Positions 15,391 through 23,924 of a stretch of 64,000 bases of DNA are shown here, piece after piece. How positions within the stretch are numbered: position 1 is the first letter of the stretch; each line of letters opens with the position of its first letter. The DNA is taken from NCBI GenBank assembly GCA_016787645.1, contig JAEUUF010000020.1:1-64000 (forward strand). Direction: 5' to 3'. A model generated the notes under the pieces. The model saw only the letters and a list, made by a program, of their open reading frames with translations. It was not told the origin of the DNA and searched no databases. Origin of the DNA: Cyclobacteriaceae bacterium (GTDB lineage Bacteria > Bacteroidota > Bacteroidia > Cytophagales > Cyclobacteriaceae). The position numbers and the translations under genes are program-made.

Positions 15391-16248
15391 ATGGATCAGC
15401 GTATCATCAACCTCTTTGACGAGTACACTCATAAACCACTAAGTCGCGAAGACTTCATGGCACGACTTACCCGGATGACCGGAAGCACGGCGGCCGCATT
15501 GGCGGTTTTGCCGTTGCTCGAAGTCAACTACGCTAAAGCCGAAACCATCAGTAATCAGGATGACCGCCTTGTCACCGAGCGTGTAACGTACCCCGGCGAC
15601 GGAGCTGATATGATGGCTTATGTGGCTCGCCCCAAGGAAAACGGAAAATATCCAGCAGTCATTGTGATTCATGAAAACCGGGGATTGAACCCCCATATTG
15701 AAGACGTTACCCGCCGTATGGCCCTGGAGGGATTTCTTGCCTTGGCTCCGGATGCGCTCTCGCCCCAGGGTGGCACACCCACGGACGCCGATAAAGCGCG
15801 TGAAATGTTCCAAAAGATTGATGCCCCCAAGAACCTGAACAACTTTGTGAAAGCCCTCGATTATCTTTCTTCCCGCAAGGATTGCTCGGGAAAGATTGGC
15901 ACGGTAGGATTCTGCTGGGGCGGAAGGATGGTTAATCAATTGGCCGTCAATGCGCCTCAATTAAGTGCGGCCGTGGCATATTATGGAAGTCAACCGGATG
16001 CTGCCGATGTTCCCAAAATCAAAGCGGCGGTACAACTTCACTATGCGGGTATGGACGAACGAATCAATGCGGGCATTGCCGCTTATGAAGAGGCGCTGAA
16101 GAAAGCCAATATTTCTTATGAGCTCTACATCTATGATGGCGCTCAGCATGCCTTCAACAACGATACTGCTCCTACCCGTTACAATGCCGACGCTGCGAAA
16201 CTTGCCTGGTCCCGCACGTTGGCTTTCTTTAAGAAACACCTGCAGTAG
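15391..16248 (+). CDS. dienelactone hydrolase family protein
   Basis: A 285-aa alpha/beta hydrolase of the dienelactone hydrolase group. The catalytic triad is visible: Cys175 in GFCWGG, Asp222 in YAGMDERINA, His253 in GAQHAF; HENRGL (94-99) is the usual oxyanion/ligand segment. The N-terminal approx. 50 residues (EYTHKPLSREDFMARLTRMT, then a hydrophobic stretch to NYAKAE) match the leader of exported DLH proteins. The arginines before the hydrophobic part do not form a clear twin-Arg pair, so the export route is uncertain. The ATG at 15391 is chosen because the longer in-frame ORF runs back into the decayed GIY-YIG copy. The substrate is unknown; the family hydrolyses lactones and esters. 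Confidence 0.88.
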   Translation: MDQRIINLFDEYTHKPLSREDFMARLTRMTGSTAAALAVLPLLEVNYAKAETISNQDDRLVTERVTYPGDGADMMAYVARPKENGKYPAVIVIHENRGLNPHIEDVTRRMALEGFLALAPDALSPQGGTPTDADKAREMFQKIDAPKNLNNFVKALDYLSSRKDCSGKIGTVGFCWGGRMVNQLAVNAPQLSAAVAYYGSQPDAADVPKIKAAVQLHYAGMDERINAGIAAYEEALKKANISYELYIYDGAQHAFNNDTAPTRYNADAAKLAWSRTLAFFKKHLQ

Positions 16249-16295
16249 CCCCATAACGGAATTGTTCTGCCAACGGGATTTTAATAATTTTAACT

Positions 16296-16547
16296 ATGAT
16301 CTCGTTCGCCGATTTTCAAAGCGAAAGTTTTGACCGTCAGGTTAATCTCTTGTACCAGTATGGGTCTTGCGTGATGAGCATCCGTTACTACGGCTACAAG
16401 ATTAACCTATACCTGCTCGGAAATTTCTACCTGGAAGTTTTTTACAACCACAAGAAGGACATGATCGAAAAAATTGTGCCTTTGGATGTGCGTCACAGCC
16501 GGTTCAATTTCTACACCGATCAGATACGCTTACCCGCCACCCTATGA
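16296..16547 (+). CDS. small protein of unknown function
   Basis: An 83-aa reading frame rich in aromatic residues (12 Tyr/Phe in the first 60) with charged patches. No signal peptide and no known motif. Its coding character is supported by its position: it follows the DLH gene by 47 nt and ends 1 nt before a strong terminator that would close both genes. I do not recognise the family. The protein appears to be soluble and could be a small beta-sheet protein, but nothing in the sequence shows its role. Confidence 0.6.
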   Translation: MISFADFQSESFDRQVNLLYQYGSCVMSIRYYGYKINLYLLGNFYLEVFYNHKKDMIEKIVPLDVRHSRFNFYTDQIRLPATL

Positions 16548-16579
16548 ATGAGAAAAGCCCCAAACTGGGGCTTTCTCAT
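16548..16579. terminator. bidirectional terminator after 16296-16547
   Basis: A 13-bp stem with one bulged A: ATGAGAAAAGCCCC pairs with GGGGCTTTCTCAT across the loop AAACT. It lies between convergent genes (stop at 16547; next gene ends at 16603). Confidence 0.8.
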
Positions 16580-16602
16580 AAATTGACTGTCTATTTACCC
16601 TA

Positions 16603-17340
16603 TTAGGCTGGTGCGGTAGTAGGTGCCGGTTTAACCTGAGCTTTCAGTACTACGGTTTTCTTGGCCTTGTAGCCGCAATAACTACACTGGTAATGCTTGA
16701 GCAACTCACCTTCCAGTGCCTCCGTTGGGGCGCGAATGATCTCTTCGCGGCTTACTTTAAAGGTCTGGTAGTTGCACTCCGGACATTGAATGGCGTGAAG
16801 GTGTCCGGCATACTTTTCAATCTTGATAAAGCCTGTTTCTTCATCCTTCCATACATCATAGTCCACTGAGAATACATTTTCTTCAGCTTGCATGCCCTCA
16901 TCGAGGTGAACGTCTTCCTCTTCTTCACTTAGGAGCTTCATGGGCTTTCCTGTCTTCGGGGAAATCCGGGGTTTGTAGCGCAATACTTTGAGGCGCTTTT
17001 CAATGAAGAAGGGGTAATAGAACTTCAACAAGTTCTGAACAATCAGGGCTGCAATCGTACCCATCATGGCCGTGAGGAAGATCCGCACAAAAGTCATTAT
17101 GGTGGTCAATTGGGTAATATTACCATTAAAGAAAGCACAGGCGCCTACAATCATGATGAGGGCCGCATACCAAAGCGTCTTCACCTCATGACGGTTGATA
17201 AAGTCGTACTTATCCTTGTTGTCCGGAATCGTGGATAGTCGCACGATGTATCCCACAACAACCAAAATACCCAATGCCCAACCTACGTAGGCTATGTTTA
17301 GGGCCAAACTATTCCAGGATGCGTAAGGGCTTTCAACCAT
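16603..17340 (-). CDS. membrane protein with C-terminal zinc ribbon, unknown function
   Basis: A 245-aa protein with three membrane segments (about 15-33, 55-71, 81-103), a basic/acidic linker (110-155) and a C-terminal zinc ribbon made by Cys186-x2-Cys189 and Cys219-x2-Cys222. The tail is Pro/Ala/Thr-rich. This combination suggests an inner-membrane protein with a metal-binding cytosolic domain that may bind nucleic acid or protein. I do not recognise the family and claim no function. A -7/-33 promoter lies about 33 nt before its ATG, so it is probably transcribed alone. The dxs-hydrolase pair lies upstream on the same strand. Confidence 0.8.
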   Translation of the reverse strand: MVESPYASWNSLALNIAYVGWALGILVVVGYIVRLSTIPDNKDKYDFINRHEVKTLWYAALIMIVGACAFFNGNITQLTTIMTFVRIFLTAMMGTIAALIVQNLLKFYYPFFIEKRLKVLRYKPRISPKTGKPMKLLSEEEEDVHLDEGMQAEENVFSVDYDVWKDEETGFIKIEKYAGHLHAIQCPECNYQTFKVSREEIIRAPTEALEGELLKHYQCSYCGYKAKKTVVLKAQVKPAPTTAPA

Positions 17341-17372
17341 GGTGTGTAGTGTTTTCTGTTTATCGAATTAGA

Positions 17373-17403
17373 CAAATATAAAGACTCTTCAAATTCTCGG
17401 CAA
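17373..17403 (-). promoter_or_regulatory. promoter of the zinc-ribbon membrane gene (TTG-N20-TATATTTG)
   Basis: On the minus strand TTG (17403-17401) is followed after 20 nt by TATATTTG (17380-17373), an exact -7 match, 32 nt before the ATG. Confidence 0.55.
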
Positions 17404-17461
17404 TCTTAATGGAATCACCAATTTAGCGGGATTGGAGGATAATTTCCAATGTCCTAAAAAA

Positions 17462-18241
17462 TTAAAAGTGACTATCCTTGAATGTTCGCGCTGCAAATCC
17501 TGAAATAATGGCCTGACATTCAGTTTTGGCCTCAAAAATGCCCATGTGGGCAGCTTTTTCCAACTCAAAAAGTTCGCATTTCGGGGACTTTTCTGCGATT
17601 TCCCGCAACTGGTCAATAGAAATTAATGAATCTTTAATGCCACCAATGATGAGCACAGGACGATGGCCTGCTATAACGGTGGCTGATCGGTCCGGGCGAT
17701 CCCGCATGGCGGCGGCATAACCGACTAGCGGAGCAGGCCTGGTGGCCCGTGTTCTCTCGCGAGTTGTAAGTATGTGTGGGTCCGATTTGTCAGCGAACAA
17801 TCCCGGAACAAAGGTTTCAATATATGGCTCAACACCATGCTGATTTACAAAGTCAATTACCTTGTTCCGAATTGCTTTCCTTTCCGGTAAGTCAGGGAGG
17901 GGCGTAGAATGGAACAAGACAATACCTGAAATCAGTTTCGGATATCGATCGAGCAATGAAAGTGCCACATAACCTCCGAGGGAATGACCAACGATCAATG
18001 ACTTTCCCAATTTCTGCTCCGTCAGCCATTCTGCCACCTCATCTCCAATCTGGTCTAACGTGAAAGGAACGGGTAAAATTTCCGACTTCCCAAAGCCGGG
18101 AAGATCCAGGGTGAACACTTGATAGGTCTCCAAAAAGGGAGCAACAAACTCACTCCAGAGTTCTTGGTTATCACAAAATCCATGAAGGAAAACCAGTGTA
18201 GGACCTTTACTACCCTGTTTGGTGTAATGGATATAGGGCAT
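17462..18241 (-). CDS. alpha/beta-fold hydrolase
   Basis: A 259-aa hydrolase of the alpha/beta superfamily. Visible: the oxyanion segment FLHGFCDN (18-25), the nucleophile elbow GHSLGG with Ser87, an acid residue in GGIKDSLIS, and a His in KAAHMG. No signal peptide, so it should be cytosolic. It starts 4 nt after the dxs stop codon, which indicates translation from the same transcript. A role linked to isoprenoid synthesis is therefore possible, but the family (esterases, lipases, MhpC-like C-C hydrolases) is too broad to name a substrate. Confidence 0.88.
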   Translation of the reverse strand: MPYIHYTKQGSKGPTLVFLHGFCDNQELWSEFVAPFLETYQVFTLDLPGFGKSEILPVPFTLDQIGDEVAEWLTEQKLGKSLIVGHSLGGYVALSLLDRYPKLISGIVLFHSTPLPDLPERKAIRNKVIDFVNQHGVEPYIETFVPGLFADKSDPHILTTRERTRATRPAPLVGYAAAMRDRPDRSATVIAGHRPVLIIGGIKDSLISIDQLREIAEKSPKCELFELEKAAHMGIFEAKTECQAIISGFAARTFKDSHF

Positions 18242-18245
18242 ATGG

Positions 18246-20171
18246 TCAGCGGGGGCGCGAAACGCTTTCCACTAACAAATGGACCGCCTCTTCAATGCCA
18301 GCTGGTCCAAAGCCACACTCTTGGTACAATTCGGGTTGTTCCCCGTGCTCGATAACCTGGTCAGGTATGCCCAGTCGCTTGACTTGAGCGGTGTAATGAT
18401 GATCCGACATGAATTCAAGTACTGCGCTCCCGAATCCACCCTGCACGCAGCCATCTTCAACGGTGATGATTTTGTGAAAACGGCCAAAAATTTCGTGAAG
18501 CATTTTTTCATCCAATGGCTTGACAAACCGCATATCATAGTGCGCTACTCGAAGTCCCTGCTTGTCCAGGTTATCGCAAGCTTCTGCTGCGTAGTTGCCG
18601 ATATGGCCAACGGTGAGTATTGCTACCTCTTCACCATCCCTGAGCTTACGGCCGGTGCCAATCTCCACTGCTTCAAAAGGAGTGCGCCATTGAGGCATGA
18701 CTCCCTGGCCGCGTGGGTACCGGATAGAAAATGCCTGACCCTTGCGCGGTAACTGCGCGGTAAACATCAGGTTGCGAAGTTCCGATTCGTTCATCGGTGC
18801 AGCAACGATCATATTCGGTATGCACCGGAAGAATGCCAGGTCATAGGCTCCATGATGGGTTGGCCCATCAGATCCCGCAAATCCGGCACGATCCAGGCAA
18901 AAATTCACGGGCAGATCCTGGATGCACACATCATGGATAACCTGATCGTAAGCCCGCTGCATGAAGGAACTATAGATGTTGCAGAACGGAATCAGGCCTT
19001 GGGTGGCCAACCCCGCAGAAAAAGTCACCGCATGCTGTTCAGCAATGCCCACATCAAATGCACGGTCTGGCATTTCCTTCATCATGATATTCATCGAAGA
19101 ACCGGAAGGCATGGCTGGTGTGATACCTATAATTTTGGGGTTCTGCTTCGCCAATTCCACAAGCGTATGTCCAAAAACATCCTGGTACTTGGGAGGCTGG
19201 GGCTTTTCGTGAACCTTCTTGTGAATTTCACCGGTGATCTTGTCAAACGTACCCGGAGAATGCCAGGTGGTTTTATTGCCGGATTCTGAAGGACCATACC
19301 CCTTCCCTTTCACCGTAACGCAGTGCAGGATTTTGGGTCCCTTGATTTGCTTCAGGTCATTAAGTACAGCGACCAGGTGATCGACATCATGACCATCGAC
19401 CGGCCCAAAATAGCGCAGGTTAAGGGACTCAAAAAGGTTGCTTTGGCTTAAGAGGGCCGACTTGAGGGCCGTGTCTACTTTGGAAACGATCTCTTGGGCG
19501 TTCTTCCCGATTTTTGAGAGCTTCCCAAGCAGGTTCCACACGTCATCCTTGAACCGGTTATAGGTTTTTGAAGTGGTTATATCCGTGAGGTAGTCTTTTA
19601 ACGCGCCTACGTTGGGATCAATGGACATACAGTTGTCATTGAGCACAATCAAGAGGTTGGTGTTTGAGACCCCTGCATTATTCAAACCTTCGAAGGCGAT
19701 ACCCCCCGTAAGCGCCCCATCGCCGATAATAGCAACATGTTGTTTGTCTTCAAGCCCTTTGTACTGTGAGGCAACTGCCATCCCGAGGGCCGCCGAAACG
19801 GAAGTGGACGAATGACCTACACCAAAAGCGTCGTACTCACTTTCTTTCCGCTTGGGGAAACCTGAAATGCCTTTGTAGACCCGGTTCGTATGAAATACAT
19901 CCCGCCGGCCGGTCAGAATCTTGTGCCCATAGGCTTGATGACCCACATCCCATACGATCTGGTCATACGGTGCATTGTATACATAATGAAGCGCAACGGT
20001 TAATTCGGTTACCCCCAGGCTGGCACCAAAATGTCCTCCATAAATGGAGACATTGTCGATGATAAATTGGCGCAACTCCTGGCAAAGCTGTACCAATTGT
20101 GCCTGGTCGAGCTTCTTAAGATCGGCTGGGCTGTTGATTTGGGCCAGGAGATGACCAGGGGTGATAAGCAT
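18246..20171 (-). CDS. dxs: 1-deoxy-D-xylulose-5-phosphate synthase
   Basis: A 641-aa thiamine-diphosphate enzyme that condenses pyruvate and glyceraldehyde 3-phosphate, the first step of the MEP route to isoprenoids. Visible: HQAYGHKILTGR near the N-terminus, the ThDP/Mg motif GDGALTGG continuing to NDNCMSID, the catalytic Glu region DVGIAEQHAVTFSAG, and DRAGFAGSDGPTHHG. The length matches the family. Start at 20171; the gap to the divergent scpA (133 nt) holds the -7 box TAGATTTG (minus, 20250-20243). The alpha/beta hydrolase follows 4 nt downstream. Confidence 0.96.
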   Translation of the reverse strand: MLITPGHLLAQINSPADLKKLDQAQLVQLCQELRQFIIDNVSIYGGHFGASLGVTELTVALHYVYNAPYDQIVWDVGHQAYGHKILTGRRDVFHTNRVYKGISGFPKRKESEYDAFGVGHSSTSVSAALGMAVASQYKGLEDKQHVAIIGDGALTGGIAFEGLNNAGVSNTNLLIVLNDNCMSIDPNVGALKDYLTDITTSKTYNRFKDDVWNLLGKLSKIGKNAQEIVSKVDTALKSALLSQSNLFESLNLRYFGPVDGHDVDHLVAVLNDLKQIKGPKILHCVTVKGKGYGPSESGNKTTWHSPGTFDKITGEIHKKVHEKPQPPKYQDVFGHTLVELAKQNPKIIGITPAMPSGSSMNIMMKEMPDRAFDVGIAEQHAVTFSAGLATQGLIPFCNIYSSFMQRAYDQVIHDVCIQDLPVNFCLDRAGFAGSDGPTHHGAYDLAFFRCIPNMIVAAPMNESELRNLMFTAQLPRKGQAFSIRYPRGQGVMPQWRTPFEAVEIGTGRKLRDGEEVAILTVGHIGNYAAEACDNLDKQGLRVAHYDMRFVKPLDEKMLHEIFGRFHKIITVEDGCVQGGFGSAVLEFMSDHHYTAQVKRLGIPDQVIEHGEQPELYQECGFGPAGIEEAVHLLVESVSRPR

Positions 20172-20289
20172 ACGGAGGATACTAGGTACTTAACAACGAA
20201 GTAAGGTAACTGTTTTGGGGCTTATTTGGCCTGAATTCCCCTCAAATCTACGCAATTGAGGATTCTGCGGATTTCTCTGCGCATTTGAA

Positions 20290-20297
20290 TATTTTTG
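20290..20297 (+). promoter_or_regulatory. -7 box TATTTTTG close to the scpA start
   Basis: An exact TAnnTTTG match ending 7 nt before ATG at 20305; initiation would fall at or just before the start codon. No clear -33. Confidence 0.4.
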
Positions 20298-20304
20298 CCC
20301 GCCT

Positions 20305-21066
20305 ATGACCCCCGCAAATTTCGAGATCAAGCTGCCCCTTTTTGAAGGCCCATTTGATTTGTTGCTGTTCTTTATTGAGCGGGACGAACTGGATATCTAC
20401 GATATTCCGATTGCCAAGATCACGAAGGATTTCCTGGACTACCTGCACCACCTGGAGACACTCAATGTAGAATTGGCCAGCGAATTCATCCTGGTCGCCG
20501 CCACCCTGATGCGCATTAAATCGAAGATGCTCTTGCCCCGGCCGCAACTGGACGAGCAAGGCAATGAAATCGATCCTCGGGAGGAGCTGGTGAAGCACTT
20601 GCTTGAATACAAGAAATACAAATCCGTTGTGGAGACCTTCCAGAAAATGGAAGATGCCGAATTGCACAAGGAAAAGCGCGGCAATATCCTGCGCGAAGTA
20701 AAAACGTTGGCCGCCAGCGTCAATGTCGAAGCCGAACTGCAGGAAGTCGATCTCTACAAACTCATGCTGGTCTTCGAAAAAGTTTGCCGACGTTATGATG
20801 AGGAGAAGAATCGGCCCGTGCACCAGGTGGTTCAGTACCCTTACACCGTTGAGGGGCAGAAAGAATATATCCTCAACGAACTCACCCGGAAGCGGGCGAT
20901 GTCGTTAAAGGAAATGGTGGAGCAAAATCCAACTCGTGTTGCCTTGATTTTCAATTTCCTCGCAATCCTTGAAATGTTGGCCATGGGTACGTTGGATATC
21001 CAAGTGGGCGAAGGATACAATAACTTCTGGATCAGCCTGCGGGAGCCGGTGGAAACCGCTTCCTGA
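20305..21066 (+). CDS. scpA: segregation and condensation protein A
   Basis: A 253-aa ScpA kleisin. It bridges the SMC heads and, with ScpB, forms the condensin complex that organises and segregates the chromosome. The N-terminus FEIKLPLFEGPFDLLLFFIE is the family hallmark. A central acidic/coiled part follows, and the C-terminal winged-helix region (TRKRAMSLKEMVEQNPTRVA, then FLAILEMLAMG) is typical. scpB and smc are not in the window. The TolC-type gene starts 73 nt downstream with its own -7 box. Confidence 0.94.
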   Translation: MTPANFEIKLPLFEGPFDLLLFFIERDELDIYDIPIAKITKDFLDYLHHLETLNVELASEFILVAATLMRIKSKMLLPRPQLDEQGNEIDPREELVKHLLEYKKYKSVVETFQKMEDAELHKEKRGNILREVKTLAASVNVEAELQEVDLYKLMLVFEKVCRRYDEEKNRPVHQVVQYPYTVEGQKEYILNELTRKRAMSLKEMVEQNPTRVALIFNFLAILEMLAMGTLDIQVGEGYNNFWISLREPVETAS

Positions 21067-21125
21067 TCCTACATCAAAAAAATACCACCTGCAAAACTTC
21101 CTCCTGCCTCTCGGCGTTGAAGAAC

Positions 21126-21133
21126 TATTTTTG
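21126..21133 (+). promoter_or_regulatory. -7 box TATTTTTG before the TolC-type gene
   Basis: An exact TAnnTTTG match ending 6 nt before the ATG at 21140, overlapping nothing else. No -33 at the right distance. Confidence 0.4.
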
Positions 21134-21139
21134 AGGATC

Positions 21140-22555
21140 ATGAGAAAACTGCTGACCGCTGTCTTCCTGCTTGCCGCCGGTGCATTGGCTGCTCAGGATC
21201 CGTTGACCCTGGAAGCAGTCATTCAGCGTGGTCTCAAGAATAACTTTGACATTCAAATTCAGAAGTCGCTGGTTGACATCGCGAAAAACAATAACAATCC
21301 CGGACAAGCTGGGCGATATCCTACCATCAACCTGCTGCTGAGCAGCACCAATTCGGTCGTTGACCGGGTACCCGCCAACCCTTTTGCCATTCCCGGGCAA
21401 AGCATCACCAACAGTGTTCCTGGCCAAATTGATATTGGATGGGTAATATTTAACGGATTCACGGTAAGCATTAACAAGGAGCAGCTGGAACGCCTGCAAC
21501 AACAGTCAGAAGGAAACGCATCGATCGTTATTCAAAATACGCTTCAAAGCATTATTCTCGGATACAGCCTGGTGTTGCTGGAGAAAGAACGGCTGGAAGT
21601 ACGTCGCAAACTCCTCGAATTATCACGCACCCGTTATGAACAGGTGAAACTAAAGAAGAATGTCGGAAGCGCCATCACGTTTGATGTGCTCCAGGAAGAG
21701 AGCAATTTTCTCACCGATTCGGGCAATTTCGTTCTGCAAAGTTTGAACTACCGCAATGCCGTGCGAAACCTCAATGTCCTGATCAATGAAAAGGTGGATC
21801 AGACCTATAGTTTTCCCCAGCCGCTGCGATTCACCCCTCCCACCTTTGTGTATTCCGACCTGGAAGAAAAGATGACGCGCAACAACTTCACGTTGAAGAA
21901 CCAGTACCTATCCCAGTCGATACTTCGCGGGAACACTCAGCTGGCCAGCGCTGGCTTATATCCCTCCTTTAATGTCAACCTCGGCGCAACCGGTAGCCTG
22001 GATTGGGTACGGGCCAACTTTCGACCAACTTCCGGAGGCACCGAGGTGAAAAATACCGTGGGCTATCTTCTCGATGATAAGACCCAGCCTGTCATCAGCA
22101 CAACCTATGCGCCTGAGGCTCGGACTGTAAGCGGAAATTCTTATGGCACTTACGGAAACTTCACACTGCGCTGGACGCTCTTTAACGGCGGGCAAATCAA
22201 ACGAAACATTCAAAACGCAAAGACCCGTGAGCTCATCGGCCAACAAACTACCGACCAGCTCAAGCTCTCACTGCAGCGCGACCTCCAGATCGCGTTCGAT
22301 TTGTTTGAGCAGCGAAAACAAATTGTAGAGATCACCAAGACCAACCAGCGAGCCACCGAACTGAATCTCAGCCTGGCGGAAGAGCGTTACCGGGTAGGCT
22401 ATATTAACGCGATTGACCTTCGCCTGATACAGCTGAACTACCTCAATGCATCCCTGGCCAATTTGGAAGCCGTATACAACCTGATCGATGTGTATACCGA
22501 CCTGATGGGGCTCACCGGCAGTCTCATCGACCAGGCCGAGAATTTCGGCAATTGA
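21140..22555 (+). CDS. TolC family outer membrane efflux protein
   Basis: A 471-aa protein with signal peptide (MRKLLTAVFLLAAGALAAQ) and the two long helical halves of the TolC/OEP family. The first is LTLEAVIQRGLKNNFDIQIQ with LEVRRKLLELSRTRYEQVK. The second is LSLQRDLQIAFDLFEQRKQI with LNLSLAEERYRVGYINAIDL. It should form a trimeric outer-membrane and periplasmic channel for export. No partner pump (RND, MFP, ABC) is adjacent, so its substrate is unknown. The longer in-frame ORF from 20969 would overlap scpA and lacks a signal peptide at its start, so 21140 is chosen. Confidence 0.9.
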   Translation: MRKLLTAVFLLAAGALAAQDPLTLEAVIQRGLKNNFDIQIQKSLVDIAKNNNNPGQAGRYPTINLLLSSTNSVVDRVPANPFAIPGQSITNSVPGQIDIGWVIFNGFTVSINKEQLERLQQQSEGNASIVIQNTLQSIILGYSLVLLEKERLEVRRKLLELSRTRYEQVKLKKNVGSAITFDVLQEESNFLTDSGNFVLQSLNYRNAVRNLNVLINEKVDQTYSFPQPLRFTPPTFVYSDLEEKMTRNNFTLKNQYLSQSILRGNTQLASAGLYPSFNVNLGATGSLDWVRANFRPTSGGTEVKNTVGYLLDDKTQPVISTTYAPEARTVSGNSYGTYGNFTLRWTLFNGGQIKRNIQNAKTRELIGQQTTDQLKLSLQRDLQIAFDLFEQRKQIVEITKTNQRATELNLSLAEERYRVGYINAIDLRLIQLNYLNASLANLEAVYNLIDVYTDLMGLTGSLIDQAENFGN

Positions 22556-22649
22556 TTTGCCGGCTGACCTGCTTCCGGTCGATTGATATTTTCGGTACCT
22601 TCATCGCGGACTGCATACTGCTATCATTTCAATTATCAACCTCTCTATC

Positions 22650-23918
22650 ATGAAGAAGATTATTACCCTGTTACTAATCCTGGTGACTTGTTTTTCCCTT
22701 GCTCAGAATCAACCGACTGTGCTTCTTCAGCCGGATCGGGTCTTTGATGGCGTTGAGATGCATGAGGGTTGGGTTGTCCTGGTCGAAGGCAATCTGATCA
22801 CGGGCGTTGGCGCAAAGGGGTCAGTTAGAGCACCGAAAGATGCACAAGTAATATCGATGCCCGGCACCACTTTGTTGCCCGGACTGATTGAAGGGCATTC
22901 TCACCTCTTCCTATATCCCTACAACATCACCGATTGGGATACCCAGGTTTTGAAAGAATCCGACGCTTACCGCACGGTAAGGGCGACGGTGCACGCAAAG
23001 AATACGCTGATGGCTGGCTTTACTACGGTTCGTGATCTCGGTACGGAGGGCGCTGGCTATTCCGATGTTGCACTGAAGCGTGCAATCAACGAAGGGATCG
23101 TTCCGGGACCGAGGATGATCGTTGCTGGCAGAGCGATTGTTTCAACCGGCTCCTATGGCCCAAAAGGATATGATACCGACATGACCATCATGCTGGGCGC
23201 TGAACCCGCGGATGGCAACGAGGTAGTAAGGGTTGTGCGCGACCAGATTGGCAAAGGGGCAGACTTCATTAAGGTTTACGCCGACTACCGATGGGGTACC
23301 AAGGGAGAAGATCAACCTTCATTCACATTGGAAGAGCTGAAATTGATCAATGAGGTTACCCGAAGCAGCGGCCGCTACCTTGTGTGCCACGCCAAAAGCA
23401 AAGAGGCCATGCGTCGCGCTATTCTAGCAGGTGCTGAGACCATTGAACACGGTGATTTTATTGATGAGGAAATTGCACAGTTAATGAAGCAGCACAACGT
23501 CACCTTCTTTCCGACGGTTGCCGCTATTGATGCCATCAATCAATACCGGGGATGGAAAAAAGGGAAAGAAGAGGAGCCTGCGGCTGTGAAGAACAAGAAG
23601 AAGAGTCTCACTATCGCTGTCAACGCGGGTGTCACGATCGGCATGGGTGGTGATGTGGGCGTATTTCCACACGGAGAAAATGTCTATGAATTGGAACTCA
23701 TGGCCGAGTATGGCGGCATGAAGACCATCGATCTTCTTAAGGCAGTCACCACGGTCAACGCCAGGGCTTTACATCTCGAGAATGAGATTGGCTCCATCCG
23801 CAACGGAATGAAAGCCGACTTGATGGCGGTTCGGGGGGATCCCTCAAAAAGTATTTCAGAACTGCGCAAAGTTGCCTTTGTCATGAAGGACGGCGTGATT
23901 TATCGGCAGGAAAAATAG
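22650..23918 (+). CDS. secreted amidohydrolase (imidazolonepropionase/prolidase-like)
   Basis: A 422-aa metal-dependent amidohydrolase with signal peptide (cleavage near FSLAQ, residue 19). The metal ligands are recognisable: His83 and His85 in EGHSHLF, Lys208 in FIKVYADYR (likely carboxylated), His247 in CHAKS, His267 in IEHGDF and Asp335 in GGDVGVF. This matches the group that contains Xaa-Pro dipeptidases and other exported amidohydrolases. The exact substrate cannot be read. The TIM-barrel gene starts 6 nt downstream, so the two are probably one operon. Confidence 0.88.
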   Translation: MKKIITLLLILVTCFSLAQNQPTVLLQPDRVFDGVEMHEGWVVLVEGNLITGVGAKGSVRAPKDAQVISMPGTTLLPGLIEGHSHLFLYPYNITDWDTQVLKESDAYRTVRATVHAKNTLMAGFTTVRDLGTEGAGYSDVALKRAINEGIVPGPRMIVAGRAIVSTGSYGPKGYDTDMTIMLGAEPADGNEVVRVVRDQIGKGADFIKVYADYRWGTKGEDQPSFTLEELKLINEVTRSSGRYLVCHAKSKEAMRRAILAGAETIEHGDFIDEEIAQLMKQHNVTFFPTVAAIDAINQYRGWKKGKEEEPAAVKNKKKSLTIAVNAGVTIGMGGDVGVFPHGENVYELELMAEYGGMKTIDLLKAVTTVNARALHLENEIGSIRNGMKADLMAVRGDPSKSISELRKVAFVMKDGVIYRQEK

Positions 23919-23924
23919 AATCCG

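Noticed and set aside
14644..16600. Genomic island or prophage integrated at tRNA-His
   Set aside because: The duplicated tRNA end encloses only the small GIY-YIG gene. No integrase, phage or conjugation genes are present within the window, so a classical island is not supported.
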